A stretch of DNA of 64,000 nt, taken from a candidate division WOR-3 bacterium. GTDB taxonomy: Bacteria > Hydrothermota > Hydrothermia > UBA1063. Position 1 is the stretch's first letter; each line of letters begins with the position of its first letter. Below, one piece after another: positions 34,514 to 42,107 of this stretch. The notes below the pieces were generated by a model that saw nothing but the letters and a program-made list of their open reading frames with translations, ran no database searches and was not told where the DNA came from. Location: contig JBDRYS010000001.1 of assembly GCA_039803545.1 (NCBI GenBank), positions 251,866 through 315,865 of the forward strand. Reading direction: 5' to 3'. The position numbers were made by a program, and so were the translations under genes.

Positions 34514-35732
34514 CCTTCTGCCTCCTGGTTCTTCCAAAAGTATAAATTAAAGCAGTGTAGATAAAAAGCAAAATGAGAAAAAGAGAGCTGGATTGCGAGG
34601 GCAAAACTGTAAAATGGATTTTGGCTTTGTATTGTTTTTTATCCTTATAATTGAGCTTGCTGTGCAAAACAAAGGTGGTATCGTAAATAACTTTTTCCAT
34701 AACCTTTGCTGTTACTTTGATTGTATCAACTTCCTTTTCAGGCAGGATTTTAAGGTAGCCCTGAATGAGACTTGAAGTTGGCATTTTCTTGCCATTTCTC
34801 GAAGCTTCAACCAAAAGATATTCGGGTAGATGGGGTGGTTCACATAACAAATAGTTATCTTGGTTTAAACTGATTATTTTAAATTTTGGGTAAGAGATGT
34901 TCTCGATAATTACGTTTAAGATAGAGTCCGTAATTTCAGGGCTTTTCAAGGAGAGCTCAAAAAGGTTTTCGAGGTTAAAGCAAAAGTTTCCATCGGCTCC
35001 GAGGAAGAAAAGAGGAATTTTGTTGGGCTCTATCCATATAATGGTGTCTTTGACCTCTCTCTGTACTGGTGAAAGGAAGATGTTTTCTGCCCTTAATTTG
35101 AACCTGTCGGAGACTATAAAGGCGTTGTTTAGTTTTACAGTATTTTCGGAACGATCAATAAGGCATACCGGAAACTTTACCCTTCTGTAAAGGATTTGCT
35201 TTTCTGTGTTATCAATAATTAAGGCATTGAAGCTGGTGAAATCTGGATTTTTCTCCTTGACTAAGCTGTTTTCCTTTAGGGTTATCCAGTCGTTATTGAC
35301 TGTTACAAAAGGCTGAGTTATCAAGTCTCCTCTTTTAGTTCCATGAGAATTTATTACTTTGAAGAGCGGGTTAAATTGTGGGGTAAATACTGCAATTCTT
35401 GTTTTTTCCTGAAGTTTATAAATCTGGATGGCTTTTGAACTATGTTCTTTACCTTTGTAGATAGATAAATTGAACTCGTTGATGCCTGAACTTAATGGAA
35501 GTTCAAGGGAGGATGCATTGTAAACCGTTTGGGAGTAATCCTTTCCTTCGACCTTTAGTGAGTCAAAGTTGCCTGATAACCTTATCTTTGCGCGGTAAAA
35601 TGCAGTTACCGGTTCGAAGTCGATATTGATCTCTCCCTTTGTTAGAGGCATTTTTTTGATTATTATGCTGGGAAAGGGCAGATTCAAAAGAAGGTAAATG
35701 TAAAGCAGGATTAAGATTAAGCGTTCTATCAC
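34500..35732 (-). CDS. Membrane protein of unknown function
   Basis: Protein of 410 aa that I do not recognise. A hydrophobic N-terminal helix (LILILLYIYLLLNLPFPSIII) and a C-terminal one (LFLILLFIYTALIYTF, just before a basic tail RTRRQKDENG) flank a long beta-rich region likely outside the cytoplasm. This bracket resembles BatA/aerotolerance-type proteins only in outline; no VWA motif is seen. The start is GTG 35732, with TAAAAT ending 7 nt before it and no SD, predicting a leaderless mRNA. It overlaps the phosphorylase gene, so the two are cotranscribed. Confidence 0.6.
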   Translation of the reverse strand: MIERLILILLYIYLLLNLPFPSIIIKKMPLTKGEINIDFEPVTAFYRAKIRLSGNFDSLKVEGKDYSQTVYNASSLELPLSSGINEFNLSIYKGKEHSSKAIQIYKLQEKTRIAVFTPQFNPLFKVINSHGTKRGDLITQPFVTVNNDWITLKENSLVKEKNPDFTSFNALIIDNTEKQILYRRVKFPVCLIDRSENTVKLNNAFIVSDRFKLRAENIFLSPVQREVKDTIIWIEPNKIPLFFLGADGNFCFNLENLFELSLKSPEITDSILNVIIENISYPKFKIISLNQDNYLLCEPPHLPEYLLVEASRNGKKMPTSSLIQGYLKILPEKEVDTIKVTAKVMEKVIYDTTFVLHSKLNYKDKKQYKAKIHFTVLPSQSSSLFLILLFIYTALIYTFGRTRRQKDENG

Positions 35733-35738
35733 TTAATA

Positions 35739-35744
35739 ATTTTA
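35739..35744 (-). promoter_or_regulatory. -10 box, predicted leaderless GTG start
   Basis: TAAAAT on the minus strand, six bases (TATTAA), then GTG 35732. The -35 17 nt upstream is TTCCTA (35762-35767), a partial match. No SD is present. Confidence 0.5.
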
Positions 35745-35929
35745 GAATGGTTCTTGCGTTTTAGGAAGTCAGGATTTTGAAAAGGTGAATTAAAAAGGCC
35801 CGATAGCCCGACAACTTTTAGCATTTTTTGGCTCGCTTTTACGCTAAATGCGTCTCAATCCCTTGAAAATTCGAAAGAAATTCTTTATATCTATTATACT
35901 CAATGACTTAGCAAGGTTAGGGAGGTATT

Positions 35930-36631
35930 ATGAGGGTTTTAGGAATTCTAGGATCACCGCATAAAACGGGTGGTTCTGCCCAGCTTTTGATTGCAGCCCT
36001 GAAAGGCGCCTCAAGACTGGGTGCCGAAACAGAGCTTGTAAGTGTGTATGATGGTGAGATAAAACCCTGTGTAGGGTGTATAAAAGACGAGGAACCCTAC
36101 TGTAAGTTCCCCTGTATTTTTGATGATTATGGAAAAGTAATCTTGCAGAAGATCTACGAGGCAGATGGAATCATTTTCTCAACACCAATTTACTGGTTCG
36201 CTCCCTCTGGTCAAATGAAGAACCTCATTGACCGGATGACTTCCATGGAAAATATGGTAGCATATGGACAGCCCAGTTATCTTGAGGGGAAAGTGGCAGC
36301 TGCCATAGCAGTTGGCGCGGATGATGGTGGTTCCTGGGCTACGGGTTATCTTGTCGCCACTCTAACTTCAATGGGGTGCATCATTCCACCCTGGGGATTA
36401 GCATATTCCCACAGAAGAGAGAAGGCCATCTTTGACGACAAGGCTTTGATGGACGCAATCAATATAGGCCTTCTTACCGCTAAGACCATAGCGCGGCTGA
36501 ATGGCGAAAGAGTTGATCTCCTTTTTGTAGATGACAAGAAGATGCTTCAGGAAATAAGAAAAGAGATTATTGAGGAACTCGGCATTCCGGTGGAAGAGGG
36601 ACAGAGTTATCTTTTAACGGAGAAAAAGTAG
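35930..36631 (+). CDS. Flavodoxin-family NAD(P)H/FMN oxidoreductase with four-cysteine motif
   Basis: Cytosolic flavoprotein of 233 aa. The N-terminal LGILGSPHKTGGSAQLL is the FMN-phosphate loop of the NADPH-dependent FMN reductase family, and TPIYWFAPSGQMKNLIDR is the second flavin-binding segment. A cysteine cluster, CVGC-x7-CKFPC, sits where iron-sulfur flavoproteins carry their [4Fe-4S] ligands, though the spacing is not the classic one. AGGGAGG precedes the ATG; a possible promoter is TTGAAA-N17-TATATC around 35868-35897. It stands alone, and the electron partner is unknown. Confidence 0.85.
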   Translation: MRVLGILGSPHKTGGSAQLLIAALKGASRLGAETELVSVYDGEIKPCVGCIKDEEPYCKFPCIFDDYGKVILQKIYEADGIIFSTPIYWFAPSGQMKNLIDRMTSMENMVAYGQPSYLEGKVAAAIAVGADDGGSWATGYLVATLTSMGCIIPPWGLAYSHRREKAIFDDKALMDAINIGLLTAKTIARLNGERVDLLFVDDKKMLQEIRKEIIEELGIPVEEGQSYLLTEKK

Positions 36632-36782
36632 ATAAGGTTCCCATCAGAAGGTCTACTCAGACATTTTGAACATTGTGGAAGTTTCTGAAAGGAAAGTTTG
36701 TTTTTTTTCTCTTGCTCACCTATTTGCCCTTTACAATTTGAACATTAACCAGAAGGTGAAACATAGAGGTATTAGCGAAAAT
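36632..36782. other. Intergenic stretch, no supported feature
   Basis: An open frame from 36666 runs into the small membrane protein below but its first 39 residues look non-coding and lack an SD. No hairpin terminator was seen after the flavoprotein gene. Confidence 0.4.
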
Positions 36783-36953
36783 ATGGGAAAAGATAAAAAA
36801 AGTAAGGCGGTGTTGGTTGCAGTTTTAATATTGCTGGCCATCGGCTATTTTATACGAGAAAGGTTTCCAGATGCGGCAGGTTTCATGTGTCAAGTAGCAG
36901 GATCATTATTAGGATTGTGGATATTTTTTAAATTGATAGACCTTTACCCTTAA
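36783..36953 (+). CDS. Small membrane protein, hypothetical
   Basis: Predicted 56-aa protein starting at ATG 36783: a basic start (MGKDKKSK), a hydrophobic helix (AVLVAVLILLAIGYFI), a short loop with one Cys, and a second helix (QVAGSLLGLWIFFKLI). The hydrophobic helical-hairpin pattern and positively charged N-terminus support a real small membrane protein, but there is no good SD and no family is recognised. Confidence 0.4.
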   Translation: MGKDKKSKAVLVAVLILLAIGYFIRERFPDAAGFMCQVAGSLLGLWIFFKLIDLYP

Positions 36954-37092
36954 GAGAGAGCAATAGCTTAAGATTTTTCAAAAATTTGGGAAAACGCTAA
37001 GGCATAGGTGGTATAGTATCTCGTTAATAGGACCAATTCTTGTATTTGAGTTTGTTATTAGATTAATATGATTTTTAACCCGCAGGCTTGTC

Positions 37093-37115
37093 CTCCCGGT
37101 AACTGAGGGAGTTTT
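37093..37115 (+). terminator. Weak hairpin terminator candidate
   Basis: CTCCC (37093-37097), a 9-nt loop, GGGAG (37107-37111) and then TTTT. The five-base stem is short. It would end plus-strand transcription before the convergent nucleotidyltransferase gene. Confidence 0.35.
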
Positions 37116-37135
37116 AAGAATTGATTGCAGGGCTC

Positions 37136-37627
37136 TTAGCTCCTTTTAAAATACATTCTCCATTCTTTTCTAAACTTCGCAATTCTCTTTTCCGGCGGGA
37201 TGTACTTCAATCCAAGATGCGAAAAGATTTCTTTTTCTTTGTTTGTAATCAGTTTTCCCGTTTCTCTATCATAGAGACCATACTGGCTTAAAAGATAACC
37301 CTTATTTTTGGCGATCGATCTCATCCATACGTTAAATTCTCCAGAACCAGTTAGATAGAGGGCAAAACTTTCCCAGCTCTCTTTGTATTCATCGGGAATA
37401 CAGTAGAATTCTATTCGAGAGTAAAAGTCGAAATCTTTAAGCAGATTTTTTGCCCTTTTGCAGTCCTTTTCATGAAGAAGCAAGTCCAAATCACCTATTG
37501 TCTCTTCTTTTCTTATGAAAGAACCATAGATTTCGTGGGTGATGCCATATTTACTAAGAATTTCTTTAATTTTTTCAACTATCTTCCGTGCCTCTTCGTA
37601 CGATATCCTTTCTTTAACCTTTGCCAT
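37136..37627 (-). CDS. Minimal Pol X-type (DNA polymerase beta-like) nucleotidyltransferase
   Basis: Stand-alone 163-aa palm/thumb protein of the DNA polymerase X family. The nucleotidyltransferase signature is YGSFIRKEETIGDLDLLL (about 38-55): GS, then GDLD with two metal-binding Asp. The third carboxylate is apparently Glu (SRIEFYCIP) instead of Asp. The C-terminus has the Pol X thumb motif: TGSGEFNVWMRSIAKNKG, then YGLYDRETGKL and KEIFSHLGLKYIPPEKR. The helix-hairpin-helix and lyase domains of full-length Pol X, and the bacterial PHP domain, are missing. It begins 1 nt after the stop of a secreted-protein gene. A repair or end-processing function is inferred. Confidence 0.85.
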   Translation of the reverse strand: MAKVKERISYEEARKIVEKIKEILSKYGITHEIYGSFIRKEETIGDLDLLLHEKDCKRAKNLLKDFDFYSRIEFYCIPDEYKESWESFALYLTGSGEFNVWMRSIAKNKGYLLSQYGLYDRETGKLITNKEKEIFSHLGLKYIPPEKRIAKFRKEWRMYFKRS

Positions 37628-37628
37628 C

Positions 37629-39068
37629 TCATGGGTTGAGTATCTTAATTACCTTGTTTACTCCACTTCCAGACGAGGCCTTGACGAAGTAAATGCCTTT
37701 CTTTAAAAGGCTTAATGGTGTAGGGACATTAGATTTTGCTTTTGTCTTCAGCACCAATTTGCCCATTACATTGTAGGCTTCAACGCTGTAATCTTCTTGC
37801 TTGCTCGAGTTTATGGTGAGAAGGCCTTCCTTTATGTCCCATTTCATTTTGAATCCTGCAATATTTTCTGGCACTCCTTGACTTTTATTAACATCCATCC
37901 ACAAAATGGTGCTATCTAAGACAGGTAGATAAGGCGGGGTCGAAAGATAGTGCCAGAAATCTTGGTGCCAAACGGCGCACATGGAACTTTTTGATGGTGA
38001 GTATTTCATTAGAGGCCTGTAAAAATTCCTGAGGGCGCTATGGTAAGTTGAGACGAGTGGAAAGTCGGCAAAATTGGCGGTGTCAGAAATTTGCATTTCT
38101 TCGGAAATTAACGGTTCTGTATTTCCCGCTGGAAATTTAAATATTCTATGGAATATTTTGCCGTTTATTACGTAAAGGTGTGGGAAGTAAGAAGTATCCT
38201 GGATTGTAAATCCTTCGACATAAAAATGGGATAATCCAATGCCTCTTACAGGTCCTTGCCAGGAGCTGCCACTGGTCGCGCTATACTCGTAGAGAAAGGA
38301 ATCAGGGTAATCTATGCGATTTGCGAAATCTATAACATAGTTAGAAGTAGCTGCAAAGGAGGGAAGCTGGGCATCTACTAAGGAGAAGGGATAGTGCTCG
38401 CTGTAGGGGCCATTGTTTGTGTAAGTAACTATGTGAGGGTAAAAAGTGTTTGGATCGCTTTGTGGCACATATAAGAAGTAAAAGTGATAAAGGGAAATTC
38501 CAGGGAATGAATTAAATCCTATGTCCATTGGGTAAGTTGGAGTAAAGGATACCATATACCACCTTTGATGTGAACCGGCAGTCATGTTTACTTTATCTAT
38601 TTTTACAGAATCGTCACCGTTTGAACCAGGATAAGAGAATACCAAAAAGCCATATGTAGTGTCATTTTCCCGATATATGTCTGTTTTAACCGATCTTATC
38701 ACATGGAATGGACCTTCAATTTGTTCACTCCTTCCCTGGTGGATATTTTGAACAGATAAAACGATGAGATTTATATAGCCTGAATCCCCCGAGACCACTA
38801 AGTAGATTGAGTCCTGGTAAGTAAATATATCGAGTCCGGTGATATGTCCAGGCACCCCCGTGCAAAATTGAGCATCGGCCCAGTCGGTATTAACATATTT
38901 TAACACGTAGATTGATGAGATATCAGATTGGTTGTAAATTCCTAAGGCAAGAAAGGAAGTTGAATCATCATACATGCAAAGGTTGTATGCCTCGAGATAG
39001 TCGCCATTTTCGGCACGAGTGACAGTGATTGCCTGATTTAACGAGAACAACATTAACAATAGCAACAT
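37629..39068 (-). CDS. Secreted propeller-like protein with sorting domain (paralogue 3)
   Basis: Exported protein of 479 aa. The start is set at ATG 39068, 5 nt after AAGGAGG, where a signal peptide begins (MLLLLMLFSLNQAITVTRA); the longer frame has no signal. It ends SLLKKGIYFVKASSGSGVNKV, a type IX-style sorting tail. Overall plan and segments such as an FWH near a PxYDST/PVLDST motif before the tail resemble the two proteins at 8.3-11.4 kb, suggesting a distant third copy. No catalytic motif is recognised. The Pol X-type gene follows directly and may be cotranscribed, though no functional link is obvious. Confidence 0.8.
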   Translation of the reverse strand: MLLLLMLFSLNQAITVTRAENGDYLEAYNLCMYDDSTSFLALGIYNQSDISSIYVLKYVNTDWADAQFCTGVPGHITGLDIFTYQDSIYLVVSGDSGYINLIVLSVQNIHQGRSEQIEGPFHVIRSVKTDIYRENDTTYGFLVFSYPGSNGDDSVKIDKVNMTAGSHQRWYMVSFTPTYPMDIGFNSFPGISLYHFYFLYVPQSDPNTFYPHIVTYTNNGPYSEHYPFSLVDAQLPSFAATSNYVIDFANRIDYPDSFLYEYSATSGSSWQGPVRGIGLSHFYVEGFTIQDTSYFPHLYVINGKIFHRIFKFPAGNTEPLISEEMQISDTANFADFPLVSTYHSALRNFYRPLMKYSPSKSSMCAVWHQDFWHYLSTPPYLPVLDSTILWMDVNKSQGVPENIAGFKMKWDIKEGLLTINSSKQEDYSVEAYNVMGKLVLKTKAKSNVPTPLSLLKKGIYFVKASSGSGVNKVIKILNP

Positions 39069-39169
39069 TTTAACCTCCTTGTATTGGGAAATTTTAATTC
39101 TATTTGAAGTCGCAGTCAATAGTTTTTGGTCAATGTCTGTGTTTTAACGGTTATCCTTGTTTTTTCGTT

Positions 39170-39175
39170 TAAAAT
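39170..39175 (+). promoter_or_regulatory. -10 box of sfsA-aor operon, predicted leaderless start
   Basis: TAAAAT followed by six bases and ATG 39182; no SD and no clear -35 (ACGGTT at the 17-nt spacing). Supported mainly by the same geometry elsewhere in the window. Confidence 0.45.
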
Positions 39176-39181
39176 TTTTGC

Positions 39182-39841
39182 ATGTTCTTTCAGGATTTAA
39201 TTCCAGTTAGAGTCATTAAAAGGGAGAAAAGATTCAGGCTTTATGTCGAAGTTAACGGAAATCTGGAATTGGCGTACTTGCCAAATTCCGGTAGGCTTGG
39301 AGAACTTATTTACCCGGGAGCAGAGGTTTATGTTGCTTCTAAGGGCAATGCTAACAGAAAAACGAAGTACGAGGCAGTTCTTGCAAAGTATGGTAACATT
39401 TTCGTTTCTATAAATGCCCACCTTGCCAACGATCTGTTCTTGGAAAATATCGAAAAAATGCCCTTTACTGCAAAAGAGATCAAGCGTGAGTTTACTTTTC
39501 TTGATTCACGTTTCGACTTTCTTATCAATAATGAAATTCTAATTGAAGTTAAATCTTGCACTTTGGTCAAAAATTCGGTAGGTTTATTCCCCGATGCACC
39601 GACAATAAGGGGTGCCAAGCATTTGAAGACCCTTCTGCAATGGCCTGGTAAAAAGGGGCTTGTTTTTGTGATTCAGCGAGAAGATGCAAAGTATATGTCA
39701 GCTAACTTTGAAATGGATGAAGACTTTGGCAGGAATTATCTCGATGTTCTTAAAAAGGCGGACTATATATTGGCCTTTACTACGAAGGTCTCCCCTGAAG
39801 GCATCTTCTTCAAAGAGTTTGTTCCGATTTTAGGAGTGTAA
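39182..39841 (+). CDS. sfsA: SfsA-family protein (sugar fermentation stimulation protein homologue)
   Basis: Protein of 219 aa with an OB-like N-terminal domain (YLPNSGRLGELIYPG) and a PD-(D/E)xK-like nuclease fold. The family motif is EILIEVKSCTLVKNSVGLFP followed by DAPTIRGAKHLKTL. E. coli SfsA was named for effects on maltose use, and the nuclease-like fold suggests nucleic-acid binding, so true function is unsettled. It lies 11 nt upstream of the aldehyde oxidoreductase genes and is probably the first gene of that transcript. Confidence 0.93.
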   Translation: MFFQDLIPVRVIKREKRFRLYVEVNGNLELAYLPNSGRLGELIYPGAEVYVASKGNANRKTKYEAVLAKYGNIFVSINAHLANDLFLENIEKMPFTAKEIKREFTFLDSRFDFLINNEILIEVKSCTLVKNSVGLFPDAPTIRGAKHLKTLLQWPGKKGLVFVIQREDAKYMSANFEMDEDFGRNYLDVLKKADYILAFTTKVSPEGIFFKEFVPILGV

Positions 39842-39852
39842 AATATATCATT

Positions 39853-40311
39853 ATGAGAGTGCTAAATGTAAATTATGAAAAGTGTACAGGATGCAGGCTT
39901 TGTGAAATGGCCTGCAGTTTAGGCCATTTCACACTCTTCAGCTACTGGTTCTCCAGGATTAGAGTCTTAAAGGGCAAGACTTTTTTCCACTTCTACCCTC
40001 AATTTTGCACCCAGTGTGGCGATGCCTATTGTGTAAGGGCCTGTCCAACAGGCGCTTTAGAGAAAAAATTCAATCTCGTTCATTACGACAGGAATAAATG
40101 TATCCTGTGTCGACAGTGCACCTTTGCCTGTCCCTGGGGGCTTATTTATCCAGACCCTGAAATGCAATTTATTATAAAGTGTGATTTATGCGGAGGCGAT
40201 CCCGAATGTGTAAAGGTTTGTTTGCAGGATGCCATTACCTTTGTCGATGTTGAAGAAGGTGCCGATATAAAGCAATTTTCAAATGTAAATAAGATGGAAG
40301 GTGGAAGATGA
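39853..40311 (+). CDS. aorA: Four-cluster ferredoxin, AorA-like electron-transfer subunit
   Basis: Small 152-aa iron-sulfur protein with 16 cysteines in four groups (CTGCRLCEMAC, CTQCGDAYCVRAC, CILCRQCTFAC, CDLCGGDPECVKVC), enough for four [4Fe-4S] clusters with exchange between pairs. This matches the small AorA subunit of NAD-linked aldehyde oxidoreductases such as that of Aromatoleum. Its stop overlaps the large subunit's start (ATGA). It would wire the tungsten site to the FAD subunit and possibly into a longer electron chain. Confidence 0.88.
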   Translation: MRVLNVNYEKCTGCRLCEMACSLGHFTLFSYWFSRIRVLKGKTFFHFYPQFCTQCGDAYCVRACPTGALEKKFNLVHYDRNKCILCRQCTFACPWGLIYPDPEMQFIIKCDLCGGDPECVKVCLQDAITFVDVEEGADIKQFSNVNKMEGGR

Positions 40312-42107
40312 GTTTCAGAATTTTGAGGGTGAATTTATCTAATAGAACTTTCTATGTTGAGGAGTTGAGTGAAGAGGTCTTTAAGAAGTTTCTCCTTGGT
40401 AGGGGAATAGGTGATTACATTCTTTACAAGGAAGTGAATCCTGCTATAGATCCATATTCGTCTGAGAACAAACTGGTTTTTGCTACGGGTCCCTTCTCTG
40501 GTACAACGGTTCCTGGAGCAGCAAGACTTTCAGCGGTAACCAAGAGTCCATTGACAGGCACTATAACCAGTACCAATGCGGGCGGACACTTTGGGATGGA
40601 GATGGCTTTAGATGATTACCATGTAATCATAATTGAGGGAGCCTCTGATTCTCCTGTTTACCTTTTTGTTAAAGGTGATGAAGTGATATTTGGAGATGCT
40701 TCTAAATTGTGGGGAAAGACCACATCGGAGTCGGATACCTTACTGAAAAAACTTACCCATCCTAAGAGTAAGACCCTTGTTATCGGTCCCGCAGGGGAGA
40801 ACTTGTCTCCTATTGCTGGAATATTCGTGGATGGTCACAGAGCCCTTGGAAGAGGCGGTGCCGGTGGGGTGATGGGCAGTAAAAAGCTAAAGGGTATTGC
40901 GATTCTTGGTAAGTCGAAAATTGGATTTAAAGGAAACCCGCAGAAATATAAGGATTTAATTAATAAACTTTACGGTTACTTAAGACAATCAGAGGGTCTT
41001 ATACGTTTTAAAGCCTTTGGAACCACAGGGAATGTGAGGACAATAAACCTTGCGGGATCTTTTCCTACAAGGAATTTCAGGAATTCTTACCTCGAAGGTT
41101 ACGAAAATATAAATGGAACTGAAGTAAACAGGCTATATTTGGTGAAAGCAGGTGCCTGTGCCCAATGTCCTGTAAGTTGCAATAGGATAACCAAGGTTGA
41201 ATATGATGGTAAAGTGTATTTGGTAAGTGGACCGGAATATGAGACCCTATGGTCTTTCGGAGGTGCTACAGGCGTAACGGATTTAAAGTATGTAATTTTG
41301 GCCCACCACCTTGCCAACGAGTACGGTTTCGATGGTATTTCCCTTGGTTCAACGATTGCCTGTATAATGGATCTTTACGAGGATGGTCATGTAAAAGATT
41401 TGCCTTTCGAGGCTAAGTTCGGAGATGGTGAAGCAATGGTGAAACTCATAGAGCTTGCAGGTAAGAATGAGGGCATAGGCGCGTTAATAAAAGAGGGTTC
41501 ATTAAAATTAGCGTCCCATTTTGGACATCCGGAGTATTCGATGAGTGTAAAGGGGCAGGAGATTCCCGCTTACGATCCAAGAGGCATCAAGGGAATGGGT
41601 ATCGGGTATGCTACTTCGACCCGTGGCGCCTGCCATTTGAGAGGGTTCAACACCTCACAAGAGGTTTACAATGCCCCCGACCCAGAGTATAGATTGAAAT
41701 ATACCGACGAAAAGGTAGATTTCCTCATACATAATCAAAATATGAGAGCATTACAAGATTCTCTTGGTGTTTGTGCCTTTGTAGGAGGATATTACGAACT
41801 GGAGGACTATAGTACTTTAATTGAATCTCTCTGGGGTATATCGATAGGTCCAGAGGATCTCTACAGGGCAGGGGAAAGGGTGTGGAACATTGAGAATCTT
41901 TATAACAGGAAAGCCGGCATTTCAAGAGTACACGATACTTTGCCTGAAAGGATCTTTAGCCTCCCTGTAAAAAGTGGACCTTCTTCTGGTGAAGCCTATG
42001 ATAAGTCAGAGTTTGAGAGGCTACTCAACCTCTACTACGAGAAGAGGGGTTGGAACCAAGAGGGGTGGCCTGAGTTCAATAAGTTAAGGGAACTTGGGAT
42101 TGAATGA
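40308..42107 (+). CDS. aorB: Tungsten-dependent aldehyde:ferredoxin oxidoreductase, large subunit
   Basis: Oxidises aldehydes to acids, or the reverse, at a tungsto-bispterin site; 599 aa, close to the 605 aa of the Pyrococcus enzyme. The pterin-binding N-terminal part has GPFSGTTVPGAARLS and NAGGHFGMEM. [4Fe-4S] ligands are Cys284, Cys287 and Cys291 (CAQCPVSC) plus Cys489 (SLGVCAFVG), matching the known 288/291/295/494 spacing. GPEYET holds the conserved Glu. Ferredoxin and FAD subunits flank it with overlaps. Substrate aldehyde is unknown; use of tungsten rather than molybdenum follows from the family. Confidence 0.94.
   Translation: MSFRILRVNLSNRTFYVEELSEEVFKKFLLGRGIGDYILYKEVNPAIDPYSSENKLVFATGPFSGTTVPGAARLSAVTKSPLTGTITSTNAGGHFGMEMALDDYHVIIIEGASDSPVYLFVKGDEVIFGDASKLWGKTTSESDTLLKKLTHPKSKTLVIGPAGENLSPIAGIFVDGHRALGRGGAGGVMGSKKLKGIAILGKSKIGFKGNPQKYKDLINKLYGYLRQSEGLIRFKAFGTTGNVRTINLAGSFPTRNFRNSYLEGYENINGTEVNRLYLVKAGACAQCPVSCNRITKVEYDGKVYLVSGPEYETLWSFGGATGVTDLKYVILAHHLANEYGFDGISLGSTIACIMDLYEDGHVKDLPFEAKFGDGEAMVKLIELAGKNEGIGALIKEGSLKLASHFGHPEYSMSVKGQEIPAYDPRGIKGMGIGYATSTRGACHLRGFNTSQEVYNAPDPEYRLKYTDEKVDFLIHNQNMRALQDSLGVCAFVGGYYELEDYSTLIESLWGISIGPEDLYRAGERVWNIENLYNRKAGISRVHDTLPERIFSLPVKSGPSSGEAYDKSEFERLLNLYYEKRGWNQEGWPEFNKLRELGIE

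Noticed and set aside
35817-35860. Possible hairpin with TTTAGC/GCTAAA and GCATTT/AAATGC arms
   Set aside because: Arms are short and mutually exclusive, there is no T-run and no riboswitch consensus was recognised.
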